Shown here in pieces: positions 12,931 through 15,298 of a stretch of DNA of 15,298 nt. The position numbers were made by a program, and so were the translations under genes. Below the pieces are notes generated by a model. The model worked only from the letters and a program-made list of their open reading frames with translations, was not told the origin of the DNA and did no database searches. The number at the start of each line of letters is the position of its first letter. Position 1 is the stretch's first letter. Source of the DNA: Desulfomonilaceae bacterium (GTDB lineage: Bacteria; Desulfobacterota; Desulfomonilia; Desulfomonilales; Desulfomonilaceae); contig JBAZSD010000047.1 of assembly GCA_041662605.1 (NCBI GenBank), forward strand, positions 1 to 15,298. Reading direction: 5' to 3'.

Positions 12931-15159
12931 ATGCCTCCAAGACCCAAGAATCCAAAAATCTCGAAAAACAGTCAAAGGAAAACTTCCCACAAGAATTCAA
13001 TAACCCGACCTGAGATTTCGCCAGACAATTTGAAAAAACCTCTCGGCGGTTGGCTGAAAAATGTTTTTTTAGGTTTGGTTGTCTGTTTCCTTGCGCTTGG
13101 ATTCATAGAGTTTGGGTTAAGGTTGTTTTGGACCCCTGACGTGAAAATCGATGACCCTTTTGTGGGATTTTCCTCGATACATCCTCTTTTTAAAATCAAA
13201 GACGGTGTCGCTTCTGTTTCCCCCATTCGCTTAAAATATTTCAACGATGTTTCATTCCCGGTTGAAAAACCGCCAGACTCGTTGCGCGTGTTTTCTTTCG
13301 GCGAATCCACAACATATGGCCATCCCTTTGACGGCCGAACTTCATATTCGCGATGGCTCGAAGACATTCTGGCCGCGTCCTGCCCGACAAAGAAAGTTCA
13401 AGTTATCAATGCCGGTGGGATTTCCTACGCTTCTTACAGAATTGTGAATCTAGTACAGGAAAGTCTTCAATACAATCCCGACCTCGTAATAATGTATGTC
13501 GGGCACAATGAGTTCCTTGAAAGACGCAGTTACGCAGGCATGTTTGAGCAGGGACCGTTACTGATCTCGCTACGATCCTACATGGAGAATCTCAGGATTT
13601 ACAGGGCGTTGGAAACCATCCTTGTACCGATAATAGACAGGGTAAAGACTGCTGACAAAAAGACGAATCAAAAAGATCATTCTCCAAATAGCAATGCAGA
13701 TAAGACGCTACTCAATGATGAAGCTACCACAATTCTAGATAAGAGCGCTGGGCTGGACCTGTACTATCATGATGAACAATTTGCTCGCGGTGTATTAAAG
13801 CATTACGCTTACAACCTGAGAGAGATGATCTCCCTGTGCAAACAGGCCCACGTTCCAATAATTCTTGTGGAAACTCCCTCCAATCTCAAAGATTTTTCTC
13901 CCTTCAAGTCTCAACACGATTCCAAACTGACTTTGACGCAACAAAAAGAGATAGACCGAAAACTTGAAGACGTCAGAGCGTTGCTTGCAAGTGGAGATTT
14001 CAAGAAGGCCGTTGATGAAACAAATGAAATAGAGCGTGTTGATCCATTATACGCGCTGACCTATTTCCTGAAGGGCAAAGCCCTGGAAGCAGAGACGCAA
14101 TACCAGGAAGCACGTCGCAACTTTGTAAAGGCTAAAGACCTAGACGTTTGCCCGCTTAGGGCAACGTCATCCATAATCGATCAAATTGACAAAATCGCTG
14201 CCGAACAGCAAGCGCCATTGATCAAATTTTGCAGTTTCGTGGATTCCTATTCCAAAGAGCATGGAAGTAAATCAGGCATCCCAGGGGATGAAAGTTTCCT
14301 GGATCATGTTCATCCGACTATTGAGTTGCACCAGGCGCTCGCTGAGCTTTTATATGAGAAAATTCAGTCTATGGGACTGATAAGCGGGTGCAAAACATTG
14401 AACAAGACGGAAATCCAATCAGTTTTGGACCAGGGGTTCAAATCCCTGGATTCGTCGATTTATGCGCTAAGAGACCTCAATCTGGCAAAAACCCTACGCT
14501 GGGCAGGCAAGAAGGAGGAAGCAAAGAGAGCGCTTTTACGAATCGCCGGGTCGGAAACCGACAACCCTGAAGTTCACAAAATGCTTGGCTCATTCGCTCT
14601 GGAAGCCCATCAATATGGAGAAGCGGTAAATGAATATCGCGAGGCCGTGAAACTCGCTGGTGGCGATCCGGAGTTGAAACTATCTCTGGCCATTGCTCTT
14701 TATAAGGGAGGAAATCGGAAGGAAGCGCAGGATACTTACGAACAAATTCTGGATTCCGGTCATGATTTTCCGGAAGTATACGCCAATCTCTCCATGTTAT
14801 GGCTGGAAACTGGTCGAATCGATGAATCCCGGAAACTCATAGAGAAAGGCATTGAAAAATTTTCTGGGTCCTCAGCGCTCTATGCTCCCTACGCCCTGAA
14901 TCTGGCAATATCCGGTAGACTGGATGAGGCCATCAAGTGGATGCTCAAGGCTGTGGCCACGGAACCAGGAGATCCATCTCACTACTACAACCTGGCTGGG
15001 ATGTACGCTCTGAACAACCAGAATGCAAAAGCGTTTAAGTCTCTAAATATGGCGATAGATAGAGGCTATAGAAACCTGGATAAGCTTTCCTCGGACCCAG
15101 TATTCAAAAATCTACGCGATCAAAGCGAATTTAAAAAGATCAAGTCCCGATTGGAGTAA
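12931..15159 (+). CDS. Membrane-anchored SGNH-hydrolase-like protein with TPR repeats
   Basis: A 742-residue protein with a basic N-terminus, one transmembrane helix (about 43-66) and an extracytoplasmic SGNH/GDSL-esterase-like domain. Block I is F-G124-E-S126 (GES instead of GDS), with S126 the likely nucleophile. Block II is NAGG (160-163), block III is G191-H-N-E194, and the last block is D458-H-V-H461, the catalytic Asp/His pair. Between blocks III and V lies an insert (about 335-410) with two TPR-like helical hairpins (DVRALLASGDFKKAVDE, then KGKALEAETQYQEARRNF). Residues about 515-740 are a run of TPRs ending DPVFKNLRDQSEFKKI. It probably acts on acyl or acetyl esters of a cell-surface polymer while the TPRs hold partners (inference). 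The ribosome site is weak (GGGAAA); the start gives the basic cytoplasmic tail expected before the membrane helix. Confidence 0.85.
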   Translation: MPPRPKNPKISKNSQRKTSHKNSITRPEISPDNLKKPLGGWLKNVFLGLVVCFLALGFIEFGLRLFWTPDVKIDDPFVGFSSIHPLFKIKDGVASVSPIRLKYFNDVSFPVEKPPDSLRVFSFGESTTYGHPFDGRTSYSRWLEDILAASCPTKKVQVINAGGISYASYRIVNLVQESLQYNPDLVIMYVGHNEFLERRSYAGMFEQGPLLISLRSYMENLRIYRALETILVPIIDRVKTADKKTNQKDHSPNSNADKTLLNDEATTILDKSAGLDLYYHDEQFARGVLKHYAYNLREMISLCKQAHVPIILVETPSNLKDFSPFKSQHDSKLTLTQQKEIDRKLEDVRALLASGDFKKAVDETNEIERVDPLYALTYFLKGKALEAETQYQEARRNFVKAKDLDVCPLRATSSIIDQIDKIAAEQQAPLIKFCSFVDSYSKEHGSKSGIPGDESFLDHVHPTIELHQALAELLYEKIQSMGLISGCKTLNKTEIQSVLDQGFKSLDSSIYALRDLNLAKTLRWAGKKEEAKRALLRIAGSETDNPEVHKMLGSFALEAHQYGEAVNEYREAVKLAGGDPELKLSLAIALYKGGNRKEAQDTYEQILDSGHDFPEVYANLSMLWLETGRIDESRKLIEKGIEKFSGSSALYAPYALNLAISGRLDEAIKWMLKAVATEPGDPSHYYNLAGMYALNNQNAKAFKSLNMAIDRGYRNLDKLSSDPVFKNLRDQSEFKKIKSRLE

Positions 15160-15165
15160 TTTTAT

Positions 15166-15215
15166 AGCGCATCGAGCGCTCCCTAATAATTGAGCCACTT
15201 GCAAAAGTGTTTTTT
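15166..15215 (+). terminator. Hairpins and T-run after the SGNH-TPR gene
   Basis: Two hairpins follow the stop at 15159. AGCGC-atcga-GCGCT (15166-15180) has no T tract. CACTT-gcaa-AAGTG (15196-15209) runs straight into six Ts (15210-15215), the form of a Rho-independent terminator, although its five-pair stem is AT-rich and weak. Confidence 0.45.
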
Positions 15216-15298
15216 GGGTGTTTAAGCATGTGTAATAAATGAGCTTCACGGGCAGGCCCGTGGTATAGTGTTTTTGCAAAAAAGACGCTTTTTCACGG
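15196..15298. repeat. Repeat-like AT-rich segment with a strong hairpin, running off the window
   Basis: Contains TTGCAAAAGTGTTTTTT (15199-15215), a later GTGTTTTTGCAAAAAAG, and between them a perfect seven-base-arm hairpin, CACGGGC-ag-GCCCGTG (15247-15262). No coding frame is evident. It may be the end of an insertion sequence or a miniature element, but there is no transposase sequence in the window to confirm this. Confidence 0.3.

Overview
This window looks like part of a surface-polysaccharide (O-antigen or exopolysaccharide) locus and its housekeeping flank, from a Gram-negative bacterium. I infer a deltaproteobacterium-like (Desulfobacterota-type) genome from the gene mix: a Wzm/Wzt-type exporter, a CmcI-family methyltransferase, large multidomain glycosyltransferases, a PflX-like radical SAM protein and a TPR-SGNH protein. 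The intergenic DNA also carries dispersed repeats. No gene settles the taxon by itself.

Layout. Bases 1-69 encode the last residues of an insertion-sequence transposase (IS3-like by appearance), followed by probable IS end sequence and a dispersed repeat (about 142-187). Bases 361-3815 (+) hold an ABC-2 permease (Wzm-like), an unrelated coiled-coil/PD-(D/E)XK nuclease-like gene, the matching ABC ATPase (Wzt-like, without a C-terminal sugar-binding domain) and a CmcI-like methyltransferase. Bases 3715-8475 (-) hold a large polytopic membrane protein, probably GT-C-like, and an 878-residue two-domain glycosyltransferase. The methyltransferase and membrane-protein genes converge and overlap by 101 bases. 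Bases 8654-10492 (-) hold an MNT-HEPN toxin-antitoxin pair (mntA/hepT type) directly behind a PflX-type radical SAM gene. Bases 10707-12416 (+) encode prolyl-tRNA synthetase. Bases 12446-12748 (-) encode a small secreted Tyr/Gly/Pro-rich protein. Bases 12931-15159 (+) encode a membrane-anchored SGNH-hydrolase-like protein with TPRs. The window ends in hairpins and AT-rich repeat-like sequence.

How the genes may work together (inference): the glycosyltransferase and membrane enzyme would build or modify a glycan, the CmcI-like enzyme could methylate a sugar on it, and the Wzm/Wzt pair would export it across the inner membrane. These five genes share an unusual run of five or six G residues just before the start codon. 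The nuclease-like gene sitting between wzm and wzt instead has a canonical AAGGAGG, which supports the idea that it is a later arrival. The points most worth a second look are the G-run leaders, the split wzm/wzt pair with an internally duplicated coiled-coil gene, the convergent overlap in which both C-terminal tails look non-native, and the TPR insertion inside the SGNH domain. I found no CRISPR array, tRNA, rRNA or clearly new defence system.
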